Shown here: piece after piece, positions 1-12,977 of the stretch | Numbering within the stretch: position 1 is the first letter of the stretch | Layout: each line of letters opens with the position of its first letter | Source of the DNA: Aeromicrobium terrae | GTDB lineage: Bacteria; Actinomycetota; Actinomycetes; Propionibacteriales; Nocardioidaceae | Assembly (NCBI RefSeq): GCF_008039565.1 | Contig: NZ_VDUX01000001.1 | Location: forward strand, 620,001-684,000 | Direction of reading: 5' to 3' | Length of the DNA: 64,000 nt | The notes under the pieces: generated by a model | What the model was told of the DNA's origin: nothing | Seen by the model: only the letters and a program-made list of their open reading frames with translations | Database searches by the model: none | Made by a program: the position numbers and the translations under genes

Positions 1-151
1 ACTGACGCCCCGTCTTCGCGAAATGTGACGCCCAGGGCGTTATCGGGCGCCCATGACGCTCTCCACGTCACATGTCGACGACTGTGGACCGGCGCGATGA
101 CATCTCCACCTCGACTCGGCTAGGTTCGTGGCGTTCTGAATCGGGGGGTTC

Positions 152-625
152 ATGCGCATCGTCACGCTCGCCATCGCCGGCCTGCTGCTCTTCTCGGGGT
201 GCTCCAGTGACCCCAGACCGATCGAGCCGCCGAGGAAGTCCGCTACTCCGACGCTCGCGCCTCCAGACCTTCCGAATGAGGCGAAGAAGGACACCCCCAG
301 TGGGGCAGCAACCTTTGTCGGATTTTGGGTATCTGCCTTCAACTACGCCGCCAAGACCGGTGACGGACATCTGATGGTCAAGCACGCGCCCAAATGCAAG
401 CCGTGTCGCGAATACGCCGGTGACTTCAAATCGCTCAAACAGTCTGAACGGCCTAAGGGCGCAGCATGGACGCTAAATGACGTTCGGGTAGGCGGGAGCA
501 GAGATCCAATCGAAGTCGTGACGGAGGTCAAAGTCGAGGGAGAAAAGGCTCTCGTACCACTCACCTTCGTTCTCAATGACCACGCCCCGTTCCAGCTCGT
601 CGACATCTACCGGCGAGGCACCTGA
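152..625 (+). CDS. DUF6318-like secreted lipoprotein
   Basis: The 157-residue product starts with a signal peptide ending in LLFSGC, so lipidation at Cys17 is likely, although Phe at -3 is not ideal. A Pro/Ser/Thr-rich linker (about residues 20-50) precedes a small domain with a paired-cysteine KCKPCREY motif near residues 82-89 and the GxGxVW-less pattern seen in actinobacterial DUF6318 lipoproteins. That family assignment rests on the whole layout (lipobox, linker, CxxC) and is from memory. Function is unknown. Its TGA overlaps the next ATG by one base (TGATG), implying co-translation. Base composition is visibly less GC-rich than most of the window. Confidence 0.75.
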   Translation: MRIVTLAIAGLLLFSGCSSDPRPIEPPRKSATPTLAPPDLPNEAKKDTPSGAATFVGFWVSAFNYAAKTGDGHLMVKHAPKCKPCREYAGDFKSLKQSERPKGAAWTLNDVRVGGSRDPIEVVTEVKVEGEKALVPLTFVLNDHAPFQLVDIYRRGT

Positions 626-1317
626 TGCCTAACATCACCACTCTCCTCATTTCCGCCGCCTTGTTCTCAGTGCTGACCCCGTCTGATGTCGACGTCTCTC
701 CTTCCGGGTGGTCGCCGAGCGTTCGCGTGGAGGTGAAGAACGCAAAGCCGGCGGCCGCGCATTCCGGGGCAAACAGGGTTCGAGTCGTACCGTCGTATCC
801 GCTGCGCTGCTTTGGGGCATACGAGCCAGATCGTTCGCGGTATCGCTGCGCTCTTCGGGAATTCAATGGAGCACCGGAACGACTTGATCGCGCTGCGATC
901 GAGCGCGCCGTCCGGGAGATCCCGATGCCGGCGTTGCGGGCGCGGGTCCAGCCGACGGACGAGGTGCTGGTCAACATCCCGACGATCTTCTACACCGAGC
1001 CGCAGACGCTGCGACGAACCGTGACGCTCCTGGGGCACCAGGTCTCCGTCATCGCACGGCCCGTCGTGTACACGTGGCATCACGGGGACGGGACGACGGC
1101 CCGCACGAGTCGGCCGGGGCGGCCCTACCCGGCGAAGGACGTCACGCACCGCTACCGCGACACCGGCGAGAACCTTCGGATCGGCGTCGACACCAGCTAC
1201 GCCGTCACCTACACGGTCGACGGCGGGCCACGCCAGGAGCTGTCCGGCACCCTCACCGCCGTCGGCCCGACCACCACCATCGACGTCACCGAGGCCAGCC
1301 CGATCCTCACCCGCTGA
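625..1317 (+). CDS. Secreted protein with PKD-like domain, unknown function
   Basis: The 230-residue product begins with a short hydrophobic N-terminus (about residues 3-18) that may be a signal peptide. The C-terminal half contains YTWHHGDGTT followed by VTHRYRDTG, the arrangement of a PKD-like beta-sandwich (WxxGDG ... HxY). It is coupled to the lipoprotein gene upstream by a one-base overlap, so both probably act at the cell surface. Codon use changes within the gene: roughly the first 280 bases are AT-richer, the rest has the usual GC-rich third positions. I do not recognise a precise function. Confidence 0.7.
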   Translation: MPNITTLLISAALFSVLTPSDVDVSPSGWSPSVRVEVKNAKPAAAHSGANRVRVVPSYPLRCFGAYEPDRSRYRCALREFNGAPERLDRAAIERAVREIPMPALRARVQPTDEVLVNIPTIFYTEPQTLRRTVTLLGHQVSVIARPVVYTWHHGDGTTARTSRPGRPYPAKDVTHRYRDTGENLRIGVDTSYAVTYTVDGGPRQELSGTLTAVGPTTTIDVTEASPILTR

Positions 1318-1348
1318 GGGCCGATCGCTCCGGTGCAACAATGGCCAG

Positions 1349-2721
1349 ATGCGTATCGCCCATCACATCGTCGAGCTCGTGGGCAACACCCCGCTCGTAG
1401 AGCTGACGAGCGTCGTCCCCGCAGGATCTGCGACCGTGGCGGCCAAGATCGAGTACCTGAACCCCGGCGGCAGTGCGAAAGACCGGATCGCCCTGAAGAT
1501 GGTCGAGGAGGCCGAGAAGTCCGGCGCCCTCAAGCCTGGCGGGACGATCATCGAGCCCACCTCCGGCAACACCGGCGTCGGCCTGGCCCTCGTCGCGCAG
1601 CAGCGCGGCTACCGCTGCATCTTCGTCTGCCCCGACAAGGTCAGCGAGGACAAGCGCAACACGATGCGCGCCTATGGCGCCGAGGTCCACGTGTGCCCCA
1701 CGGCCGTCCCGCCCGAGCATCCGGACAGCTACTACAGCGTCTCCGACCGGCTCGTCCGTGAGATCGACGGCGGGTGGAAGCCCGACCAGTACTCCAACCC
1801 GGCCGGTCCCCAGAGCCACTACGAGACCACCGGTCCGGAGATCTGGGCCGACACCGACGGCAAGATCACGCACTTCGTCGCGGGCGTCGGCACCGGCGGC
1901 ACCATCACCGGCGCCGGCCGCTACCTCAAGGAGGTCTCCGACGGTCGCGTCAAGGTCATCGGCGTCGACCCCGAAGGCTCCGTGTACTCCGGCGGCAGTG
2001 GCCGCCCGTACCTCGTCGAGGGCGTCGGCGAGGACTTCTGGCCCAGCGCCTACGACCCCGAGATCCCCGACGAGATCATCGCCGTCAGCGACGCCGACTC
2101 CTTCGACATGACCCGGCGCCTGGCCCGCGAGGAGGCCCTGCTCGTCGGCGGCTCGTGCGGCATGGCGGTCGTCGCCGCCCTCGAGGTCGCCGAGCGCGAG
2201 GGCCCCGACGCCCTCGTCGTGGTGCTCCTGCCCGACGGCGGCCGCGGCTACCTCTCCAAGATCTTCAACGACGACTGGATGTCGTCCTACGGCTTCCTCC
2301 GGACGCCGCTCGACAGCCACACCGACCGGCCCGACGTCGGCCAGCTGCTCCGCCGCAAGACCGGCAGCATGCCCGACCTCGTGCACACGCACCCGTCGGA
2401 GACCATCCGCGACGCGATCGAGATCCTGCGCGAGTACAACGTGTCGCAGATGCCGGTCGTCGGTCCCGAGCCGCCGGTCGTCATCGGCGAGGTGGCCGGC
2501 TCCGTGAGCGAGCGCGAGCTGGTCAGCGCCGTCTTCGAGGGTCGTGCGCTCCTCACCGACCCCGTGTCCAAGCACATGGAGGCACCGCTCCCCCTGCTCG
2601 GCGCCGGCGAGGACCTCGACGCCGCCCTCAAGGCGCTCAGCGAGAGCGACGCCGTGATGGTCGTCGAGGACGGCAAGCCGCTCGGCGTCCTCACCCGCCA
2701 CGACCTCCTGGGGGTGCACGT

Positions 2722-2725
<4 letters not shown>
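1349..2725 (+). CDS. cbs: Cystathionine beta-synthase
   Basis: The 458-residue enzyme condenses serine (or O-acetylserine) with homocysteine or sulfide; it is PLP-dependent and cytosolic. The fold-type II motifs are present: GGSAKDR with PLP lysine Lys44, the TSGNTG substrate loop at 71-76 and the GTGGTITG phosphate loop at 181-188. A C-terminal pair of CBS domains follows (about 335-455), as in the long mycobacterial and human forms and unlike short CysK. The weak hexamer AACAAT lies 6 nt before the ATG, so transcription may be leaderless. The stop overlaps the metB start by four bases (ATGA), so the two form a transsulfuration operon. Confidence 0.93.
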
Positions 2726-3866
<1,141 letters not shown>

Positions 3867-3870
<4 letters not shown>

Positions 3871-5168
3871 CCGGTCTGCCGGCCGTCGTCGACGATCTCG
3901 GCGTCGACGGTGAAGTCGAGCTCCGGACGCTCGAGGTCCTGGAACGCGATGAACTCCTCCTGGGTCAACGGCTTGGTCTGAGCGTCGATGACGCGTGGTG
4001 ACGCGATGATCTTGGTCTCGTCCACCTGGTCGAGCTTGCGCGCGGTGACCAGCACCCGCTGCTCTAGGGAGCTGGCGAAGCTGTTGTAGCTGGTGACCGT
4101 GGACTCGATGGACCGGCGGAGCTTCTCGGCGTGCTCGGCCAGCTTGGACAGACGCGCGTACAGGACCTTGCCCAGGTCGAAGAGGTTCTTGGCGTCCTCG
4201 GTGAGGACCTCCTGCTGCCAGGTGAACGCAACGGTCTTCAGGATGGCCCAGAGATTGGTGGGGGTGGCCAGGAGAACGCCCTTCGCGAACGCGTGCTCCA
4301 TGAGGCCCGGGTCGGCATCGAGAGCCGCGTTCAGGATCGACTCGTTCGGGATGAAGGCCACAGTGAACTCCGGGCTGGCCGCCAGTCCGGACCAGTACTG
4401 CTTGCTCGCCAGCGCGTCGACGTGGCCCTTGACCTGACGGGCGTGCTGAACCAGGTGCTGCGCCCGATGCTCCTCGGAGATGTCCGGACGGTTGGCCTCG
4501 ATGAAGGCGGAGTACGGCACCTTCGCGTCGACGGCGTACTGCTTCCCTCCGGGGAGGTTGATCACCATGTCAGGCCGCCGCGCGCCGGACTCCGCCTCGA
4601 TCGACTCCTGGGTCGAGAAGTCGACCCGCCGCAGCAGGCCGGCGGACTCCACCAGCGACTTCAGCTGCGTCTCGCCGTACACGCCACGCACGGAGTTGTT
4701 GCGCAGCGCCGACGCGAGCGTCTCCGCGGCCAGCTTGGACCGCTCGGCCGTCTCGCGGGTGACCTTGAGCTCCTGGGCCAGCACGCCGTGCTGCTGGTTG
4801 CGCTGGGACTCCAGGTCGACGACGGTCTTCTGCATCGCGCGCAGGTTCTCCGAGATGGGCGCCAGCTGCTGCAGCACCTTGTTCTCGGCGCGGTCGGACT
4901 CCGCCCGCTGCAGCGCCTCGCGGCGGGCCTGCTCCAGCGCGTCCTGCAGGCCGGCGATCGACGCCTCGGCCGCCGCCAGCTCACGGCTGACCTCGGCCCG
5001 GGCCTCCGCCTCCTCCTGCCGCAGCTGGGCCACGACGGCCTGGTGGCGAGCCTCGAGGACCGCCGGATCGGCGGCAGATGCGCTGGTCACAGCGTTGCTC
5101 CGGCCCAGCGTCCATCCGACGAGGGCGCCGAGCACGAGTCCGAGAAGCAGCACACCGACGAGTTCCAT
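3867..5168 (-). CDS. rmuC: DNA recombination protein RmuC
   Basis: The 433-residue protein has an N-terminal membrane anchor (about residues 3-22, LVGVLLLGLVLGALVGW), a long coiled coil rich in Ala/Glu/Gln (about 35-160) and the RmuC domain with RPDMVINLPGG, YAVDAKVP and NLWAILKTVAF. RmuC is associated with limiting inversions and with DNA-end processing; its nuclease activity is inferred for the family rather than shown widely. The start is ATG at 5168, which places the hydrophobic anchor at the very N-terminus; the open frame upstream lacks that logic. It converges on metB with a four-base overlap. Confidence 0.9.
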
Positions 5169-5243
5169 GCCGTCAGTCTGACCCGGACCTCCGACAACAT
5201 CGTGGAGCCGCGTCGGCGTGCCGGGAATCGCTACGCTCGCAGC

Positions 5244-5900
5244 ATGGCCCAGCTGCGACGACGCCTGTTCGGGGAGATGTCGTGGCTCCAGGTGCTCGCG
5301 GGTGCGCTCGCGGCGATGATCGCCGCCTGGGCAGCCTCGCGCCTCGGCGTCGCCGGCACGATCATCGGGGCGGCGCTGGGCAGCCTCGTGGCCACCGTCA
5401 GCTCGGCGTTCTTCGCCCGCACCCTGGAGACCGGCCGCACGCTGCTGGTCCAGACCGAGCGCGGCACCGTCATCGAGAAGCACCTCGAAGAGGGCGAGTC
5501 GGTCACGGAGGCGTTCGAGGAGGTCGCCGACGTCGCCGCCCAGCCGCGCGGCGCCCGCGTGGTCGACGACCGCTCCGGCGTCCACTGGCCCACGGTGCTG
5601 GTCACGAGCGTCGTCGTGCTGGTGATCGCCATCGGCACCATCACCGTCTACGAGCTGGTCGTCGGCAAGGAGTGGGGCACCAACGACAAGGGCACCACCA
5701 TCGGCAAGACCTTCGGCGGCGGCGGCTCCTCCAAGGACGACGACGAACCGGACCCGACGCCCACCCCGACGGTGCCCACCACGACCCTGACGACGCCGAT
5801 CCCCACCGACGTCACGCCGTCCCCGAGCCCGACCCTGAGCACCACCCCGCCGACCCCGTTCCCGACCGACCCGGGCAAGACGTCCCCCACCCCGGAATGA
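5244..5900 (+). CDS. Two-TM membrane protein with Pro/Thr-rich C-terminal tail
   Basis: The 218-residue product has a first hydrophobic segment pair near residues 15-55 (Gly/Ala-rich, LGVAGTIIGAALGSLVATV), a charged middle stretch, one clear transmembrane helix at about 115-138, and a long tail of TPTPT and PSPSP repeats that is probably extracellular or disordered. No catalytic motif is visible. TACGCT stands 6 nt before the ATG (5232-5237), so the mRNA is probably leaderless. It is divergent from rmuC by 75 bases. Function unknown. Confidence 0.75.
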   Translation: MAQLRRRLFGEMSWLQVLAGALAAMIAAWAASRLGVAGTIIGAALGSLVATVSSAFFARTLETGRTLLVQTERGTVIEKHLEEGESVTEAFEEVADVAAQPRGARVVDDRSGVHWPTVLVTSVVVLVIAIGTITVYELVVGKEWGTNDKGTTIGKTFGGGGSSKDDDEPDPTPTPTVPTTTLTTPIPTDVTPSPSPTLSTTPPTPFPTDPGKTSPTPE

Positions 5901-5949
5901 GCGGACCACCGCCGGTGTTGAGCCGGGCGAACCTCGGAAGGAGGGCCCC

Positions 5950-6357
5950 ATGACCATCTACCTGACCCCGAACATCACGGACGAGCAGATCGCCGCGATG
6001 GACTCCTACGACGCCTTCCGGAAGGCCGAGGAGCTGCTCGACTCCCGCTACCCGCGCGACGCCGTGCGCGTCGTCCGCCGGGTCCTGGACGAGGAGCCGG
6101 GCAACGCCGCGGCCTGGGAGCTGCTCGGGCGGGCGCACTTCGCCGCCGCGCAGCTCAAGCCCGCCGAGGACGCGTTCCGGCGCCTGATCGAGCTCGAGCC
6201 CACCAGCGGCTGGGCGCACACGGCGCTGGGCCTCGCGCTGGACCGGCAGAGCCGGCCCGACGAGGCGGCCACGATGCACCGCCTGGCCACCGCGATGGGT
6301 GAGTCCCCGCGCGACACCACGCGCGTCGACCTGGTCGAGCACGACCACCGCGACTGA
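5950..6357 (+). CDS. Tetratricopeptide-repeat protein
   Basis: The 135-residue cytosolic protein consists of about three TPR-like helical pairs; the clearest are around AAAWELLGRAHFAAAQLKPA and SGWAHTALGLALDRQSRPDE. TPR proteins act as protein-binding scaffolds, and no enzyme domain is attached. GGAAGGAGGG just upstream is a strong ribosome-binding site. The stop TGA at 6355-6357 lies in the same frame as the following M50-like gene, with only three sense codons before that gene's likely CTG start, so a read-through product is conceivable. Confidence 0.85.
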   Translation: MTIYLTPNITDEQIAAMDSYDAFRKAEELLDSRYPRDAVRVVRRVLDEEPGNAAAWELLGRAHFAAAQLKPAEDAFRRLIELEPTSGWAHTALGLALDRQSRPDEAATMHRLATAMGESPRDTTRVDLVEHDHRD

Positions 6358-6366
6358 GGACGCGCC

Positions 6367-8924
<2,558 letters not shown>

Positions 8925-8974
8925 GGCGGCATCCTCGCACGGCCCGTTCGCCCCGCTCTGAGAGAATCGGGGCC

Positions 8975-10225
8975 ATGACCGCCCTGCCGACCCGCACCGA
9001 CGTCCTCGTCGTCGGCGCCGGTCCCGCGGGCGCCGCAGCCGCCGCCTGGTCGGCCCGCCTGGGCTCCGACGTCGTCCTCGCGGACGCCGCCCGCTTCCCG
9101 CGCGACAAGACCTGCGGCGACGGCCTCACCCCGCGCGCCATCGCCGAGCTCGAGCGGCTCGGCCTGGGCGAGTGGATCCGCGGCTTCGGCACCAACCGCG
9201 GCCTCCGTGCCGCCGGATTCGGCCAGGAGCTCTTGCTCCCCTGGCCCGGCGGCTCGCTGCCCGACCACGGCTCGGCCGTCCCCCGCACCACCCTCGACGC
9301 CCGCATCCGTCAGGTCGCGCTCGACGAGGGCGCCGTCCCACTGGAGCACGCCCGCGCCGTCGACGTCGAGCGTGACCTCGACGGCCGCGTCACCGGCGTC
9401 GTCTTCGCCATGGGCACCAGCAAGGAGCGCCACACCGTGGCCTGCGACCGGCTGGTCGTCGCCGACGGCGTCCGCTCCACCCTCGGCCGGGTGCTGGGCC
9501 GCGAGTGGCACCGCGACACCGCGTACGGCGTCGCCGGCCGCACCTACGTGAAGTCCGGCCGCAGCGACGACCCGTGGATCTCCTCCCACCTGGAGCTCCG
9601 TGACGATGATGGAGAGCTCCTGCCGGGCTACGGCTGGATCTTCCCGCTGTCCGACGGCGAAGTGAACCTCGGCGTCGGCGCCCTCGCCACGGCCAAGCGC
9701 CCCGCCGACCTGCAGATCCGCCCGCTCATGCAGCACTACGCCGACCAGCGGCGCGAGGAGTGGCAGCTCGGACCCGACCTGCGCCTGCCGACGTCGGCCC
9801 TGCTGCCGATGGGCGGCGCCGTGTCGGGCGTGGCCGGCCCCAACTGGATCCTCGTCGGCGACGCCGCCGGCTGCGTCAACCCGCTCAACGGCGAGGGCAT
9901 CGACTACGGCCTGGAGACTGGCCGCGTCGGCGCGGAGCTGCTGCACGACACCCACGACCTCGAGCAGGCCTGGCCGCACCTGCTCACCACGCACTACGGC
10001 GAGGCGTTCTCCATCGCCCGTCGCCTCGCCGGCCTGCTGACCGTGCCGGGACTGCTGCCCACGCTCGGCCCGATCGGCATGCGCAGCCACCGGCTGATGA
10101 CGATCGCGCTGCGCGTCATGGGCAATCTGATCACCGACGAGGACCGTGATCGCACGGCCCGCGTCTGGCGCTGGGCGGGGCGCCGGTCGGTCCGCCTGGA
10201 CGACCGGCCCCCCTTCACCGCCTGA
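8975..10225 (+). CDS. Geranylgeranyl reductase family FAD-dependent oxidoreductase
   Basis: The 416-residue flavoprotein begins with the Rossmann motif VLVVGAGPAGAAAA, followed by DKTCGDGLTPRAI near 44-56 and the second FAD site GDAAGCVNPLNGEGIDYGL near 290-308. The family reduces prenyl chains, for example in menaquinone (the mycobacterial MenJ protein is a relative) or archaeal lipids; the substrate here is not evident. I start at ATG 8975, not the earlier in-frame codon inside the divergent transporter gene, because the FAD motif then lies at the usual distance. GAGAAT stands 7 nt upstream. Confidence 0.85.
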   Translation: MTALPTRTDVLVVGAGPAGAAAAAWSARLGSDVVLADAARFPRDKTCGDGLTPRAIAELERLGLGEWIRGFGTNRGLRAAGFGQELLLPWPGGSLPDHGSAVPRTTLDARIRQVALDEGAVPLEHARAVDVERDLDGRVTGVVFAMGTSKERHTVACDRLVVADGVRSTLGRVLGREWHRDTAYGVAGRTYVKSGRSDDPWISSHLELRDDDGELLPGYGWIFPLSDGEVNLGVGALATAKRPADLQIRPLMQHYADQRREEWQLGPDLRLPTSALLPMGGAVSGVAGPNWILVGDAAGCVNPLNGEGIDYGLETGRVGAELLHDTHDLEQAWPHLLTTHYGEAFSIARRLAGLLTVPGLLPTLGPIGMRSHRLMTIALRVMGNLITDEDRDRTARVWRWAGRRSVRLDDRPPFTA

Positions 10226-10235
10226 TGAGGGTGTA

Positions 10236-10251
10236 CCGCCTGATCAGGCGG
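10236..10251. terminator. Palindrome between convergent genes
   Basis: CCGCCTGATCAGGCGG is a perfect 16-base palindrome lying between two convergent genes and including the stop codon of the minus-strand one. CCGCCTGAT also occurs at the end of the plus-strand gene 19 bases earlier. It could form a short hairpin acting as a bidirectional terminator, but there is no T tract. Confidence 0.4.
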
Positions 10252-10732
10252 CGGGCGGTGCCGGCGGCGCCTCGCCCTTGAAGTCGGGCATGGACTCCCC
10301 CGACTCGCGGAACGACAGCACCGAGAACACCGTCAGCGCGATGGCGGCGACGAACAGCAGCCATCCGGACCAGCCGGGGCCGATGTCGGCGATGCCGCTG
10401 CCGTCATAGGTGAATGCGCGAAGAATCACCAGCAACGTGCCGAGGCCGGCCGCAGCAGCCGTGATCAACGCCCATGGGACGCCGTCCGGCAACGCCTCGG
10501 CGGAGAATGCCTTCACCGCCACTAGCGCAGTGGCCACGAGGATGAGCAGCATGCCCAACGTGGCGTAGCTGTGCCACGCGTTACTGGCGCCGAACGACAC
10601 TCCCAGGCCATCGGCGGGGCCCTTCAGGTCGACGGTCACGTAGTCGGAGAAGAACGACAGGATGATGGCGAGAGCGCCAGCAACCAGCGCGCCCTGCTGA
10701 TTACGGTTCAAGGCCTTGAAGTCGACGGCCAT
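10244..10732 (-). CDS. Four-TM membrane protein, unknown function
   Basis: The 162-residue product starts MAVDFKALNRNQQGALVAG and has four predicted transmembrane helices (about 13-35, 52-75, 84-106 and 120-142), with a short Pro-rich tail. GAGGAGGAATCTG before the ATG is a good ribosome-binding site, unlike the many leaderless genes nearby. No motif reveals a function. Third-position GC looks a little lower than in the flanking genes. Confidence 0.75.
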   Translation of the reverse strand: MAVDFKALNRNQQGALVAGALAIILSFFSDYVTVDLKGPADGLGVSFGASNAWHSYATLGMLLILVATALVAVKAFSAEALPDGVPWALITAAAAGLGTLLVILRAFTYDGSGIADIGPGWSGWLLFVAAIALTVFSVLSFRESGESMPDFKGEAPPAPPAA

Positions 10733-10830
10733 GACAGATTCCTCCTCGGTCGGGGACGCTTTGCGTCCTTGTGAAAATGTAGACCTCGGAGCGGTTCGCG
10801 TGTGGGACGCGCGACGCTACGCTCGGGCGC

Positions 10831-11217
10831 ATGACCACCGCCGCTCTGGTGCTCGCCGGCCTCGCTGCCGCCCTGCACGTCTTCATCTGGACGATGGAGT
10901 CGATCACCTGGACCCAGCCCGCCACCTGGAAGCGGTTCGGGGTCGCGTCGCAGGCCGACGCCGACACCACGGAGTCCCTGGCCTACAACCAGGGCTACTA
11001 CAACCTCTTCCTCGCCGTCGGCGCTGCCGCGGGGATCGTGTTCGAGCTCGCCGACCACGACGACGTCGGCTGGACGCTCGTGATCTTCGCGTGCGGCTCG
11101 ATGGTCGCCGCGTCCCTGGTGCTCATCACCACGGGCCTCTCCTACGCCCGTGCGGCGGCCACGCAGGGCACGATCCCGGCCCTCGCCGTCATCGCGTCGC
11201 TCATCGCCATGTCGTGA
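10831..11217 (+). CDS. DUF1304 membrane protein
   Basis: The 128-residue protein has four transmembrane helices and the DUF1304 signatures HVFIWTMESITW (about 16-27) and NQGYYNLFLAVGA (about 55-67). The family is widespread and uncharacterised. TACGCT lies 7 nt before the ATG (10818-10823), suggesting a leaderless message. It is followed after 29 bases by an aldo/keto reductase with its own leaderless-type promoter, so co-transcription is not required. Confidence 0.88.
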   Translation: MTTAALVLAGLAAALHVFIWTMESITWTQPATWKRFGVASQADADTTESLAYNQGYYNLFLAVGAAAGIVFELADHDDVGWTLVIFACGSMVAASLVLITTGLSYARAAATQGTIPALAVIASLIAMS

Positions 11218-11246
11218 CGCCTGGGCCGCCTTCGTACGGTGGAGGC

Positions 11247-12077
11247 ATGACCGCACCCCTGCTCGACCTCAACGACGGACACCAGCTGCCGGCCCTCGGC
11301 TACGGCACCTACTCGATCACCGGCCCGGACGCGCCCGGGATCATCGGCGAGGCGATCGACGCCGGCTACCGCCTGCTCGACTCGGCGGTGCGGTACGAGA
11401 ATGAGGCGGAGGTCGGCGAGGCGGTCCGCAACAGCTCCGTGCCGCGCGACGAGCTCGTCGTCACCACGAAGCTGCCCGGCGGTGACCACGGCTTCGACGA
11501 GGCGCTCCGGTCCTGCGAGGAGTCGCTGAAGCGTCTCGGGCTCGACCGCATCGACTTGTACCTCATCCACTGGCCGCAGCCGCCGATCGACCGCTACGTC
11601 GAGACCTGGAAGGCATTCGTCCGCCTGCGTGAGGAGGGCGTGGTCCGCTCGATCGGCGTCTCCAACTTCCTGCCCGAGCACCTCGACCGCCTCGTCGACG
11701 AGACCGGGGTGGCCCCGGCGGTCAACCAGGTCGAGCTCCACCCGTACCTGGCGCAGACCGAGCAGCGCGCCGCCGACGCGAGCCGCGGCACTCTCACCGA
11801 GAGCTGGAGCCCGCTCGGCCGCGGGTCCGACCTGCTCGAGCGCCCGGAGCTGCAGCAGATCGCCGACAAGCACGGCCGTTCCGTCGGGCAGGTCGTCCTC
11901 CGCTGGCACACGCAGCTCGGCGCGGTCCCCATCCCGAAGTCGGCGAACCCGGAGCGCTTCCGCGACAACCTGGCCGTCTTCGACTTCGAGCTCGACGCCG
12001 ACGACCTCGCGACCATCGGCGCACTGGACGAGGGCCGCCGGCTCGGCGGGGATCCCGTCGACGAGGTGCAGCTGTAA
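11247..12077 (+). CDS. Aldo/keto reductase
   Basis: The 276-residue NADPH-dependent oxidoreductase has the AKR hallmarks: LLDSAVRYENE (catalytic Asp and Tyr), LYLIHWPQP, SIGVSNFLPEHL, VNQVELHPYL and the cofactor motif IPKSANPERFRDN. The catalytic Lys is in VTTKLPGG. It resembles the 2,5-diketo-D-gluconate reductase group, but the true substrate is unknown. Start ATG 11247 is preceded by TACGGT at 11235-11240, 6 nt away; the same stretch contains GGAGG, so both a leaderless and a leadered mRNA are possible. Confidence 0.9.
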   Translation: MTAPLLDLNDGHQLPALGYGTYSITGPDAPGIIGEAIDAGYRLLDSAVRYENEAEVGEAVRNSSVPRDELVVTTKLPGGDHGFDEALRSCEESLKRLGLDRIDLYLIHWPQPPIDRYVETWKAFVRLREEGVVRSIGVSNFLPEHLDRLVDETGVAPAVNQVELHPYLAQTEQRAADASRGTLTESWSPLGRGSDLLERPELQQIADKHGRSVGQVVLRWHTQLGAVPIPKSANPERFRDNLAVFDFELDADDLATIGALDEGRRLGGDPVDEVQL

Positions 12078-12109
12078 GACCTGTCGTCGCCGCCACCTAG
12101 GGTGGCCGC

Positions 12110-12907
12110 ATGTTCCGCCTGGCCACGATCAACGTCAACGGCATCCGCGCGGCGTACCGCAAGGGCATGGGCGAGTGGCTGGCCGAGCGCGACTGCGACG
12201 TCGTCACGCTCCAGGAGGTGCGGGCGCCCGACGACGTGGTGCGCGAGCTCGTTGCGGAGTCGGGCTACCACGTCGCCCACACCGAGGCCGCGGCCAAGGG
12301 CCGGTCCGGCGTCGCGATCCTGAGCAGGGCCGAGCCCAAGGACGTCCGGATCGGCTGCGGCGACGGGTTCTTCGACGACTCCGGCCGCTGGATCGAGGCC
12401 GACGTCCCGATGCCGGACGGGAGCCTGCTCAGCGTCGCCTCCGCGTACGTGCACTCCGGCGGTGTGGGCACCCCGAAGCAGGACGAGAAGCTCCGGTTCC
12501 TCGACCAGATGCTGCTACGGATGTCGGCGATGGCTGCGGGCGCGGACCACGCGATGGTCACCGGCGACCTGAACATCGGTCACACCGAGGCCGACATCCG
12601 GAACTGGAAGGGCAACGTCGGCAAGGCGGGCTTCCTGCCCGAGGAGCGCGCCTACCTCGACCGCGCCCGCGACGAGCTCGGCTGGGTCGACGTCCACCGG
12701 CACCTCAGCGGAGAGGTCGACGGCCCGTACACGTGGTGGTCGATGCGCGGCAAGGCGTTCGACACCGACACCGGGTGGCGCATCGACTACCAGCTCGCCA
12801 CGCCTGGGCTCGCGGCCGGCGCCCGCCAGGCCTGGGTCGACCGCGCCCCCAGCTGGAGCGAGCGCTGGTCCGACCACGCTCCGCTGGTCGTCGACTACGA
12901 CCTCTGA
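12110..12907 (+). CDS. xth: Exodeoxyribonuclease III (AP endonuclease)
   Basis: The 265-residue enzyme cleaves abasic sites and degrades 3' ends in base-excision repair. Motifs include LATINVNGIRAA at the N-terminus (Asn), LQEVRA with the metal-binding Glu, the GDLNIGH catalytic loop, WWSMRGKAF and the terminal SDHAPLVVDYDL with the catalytic Asp-His pair. Length is normal. TAGGGT lies 6 nt before the ATG (12098-12103), the leaderless pattern. No SOS box is visible upstream. Confidence 0.93.
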   Translation: MFRLATINVNGIRAAYRKGMGEWLAERDCDVVTLQEVRAPDDVVRELVAESGYHVAHTEAAAKGRSGVAILSRAEPKDVRIGCGDGFFDDSGRWIEADVPMPDGSLLSVASAYVHSGGVGTPKQDEKLRFLDQMLLRMSAMAAGADHAMVTGDLNIGHTEADIRNWKGNVGKAGFLPEERAYLDRARDELGWVDVHRHLSGEVDGPYTWWSMRGKAFDTDTGWRIDYQLATPGLAAGARQAWVDRAPSWSERWSDHAPLVVDYDL

Positions 12908-12945
12908 GGCGGCGTGATCGATCGCACAGGGCTCATCTCTGGTGA

Positions 12946-12977
12946 GTTGCATAGCGTCCTGATATTTTTTGTTGCAT
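12946..12977 (+). promoter_or_regulatory. Direct repeat GTTGCAT before the MarR gene
   Basis: GTTGCAT occurs at 12946-12952 and again at 12971-12977, the second copy overlapping the ATG of the MarR gene, with an unusual T6 run between them. Start-to-start spacing is 25 bases. The arrangement could be an autoregulatory site, but MarR operators are normally inverted rather than direct repeats. Confidence 0.3.
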
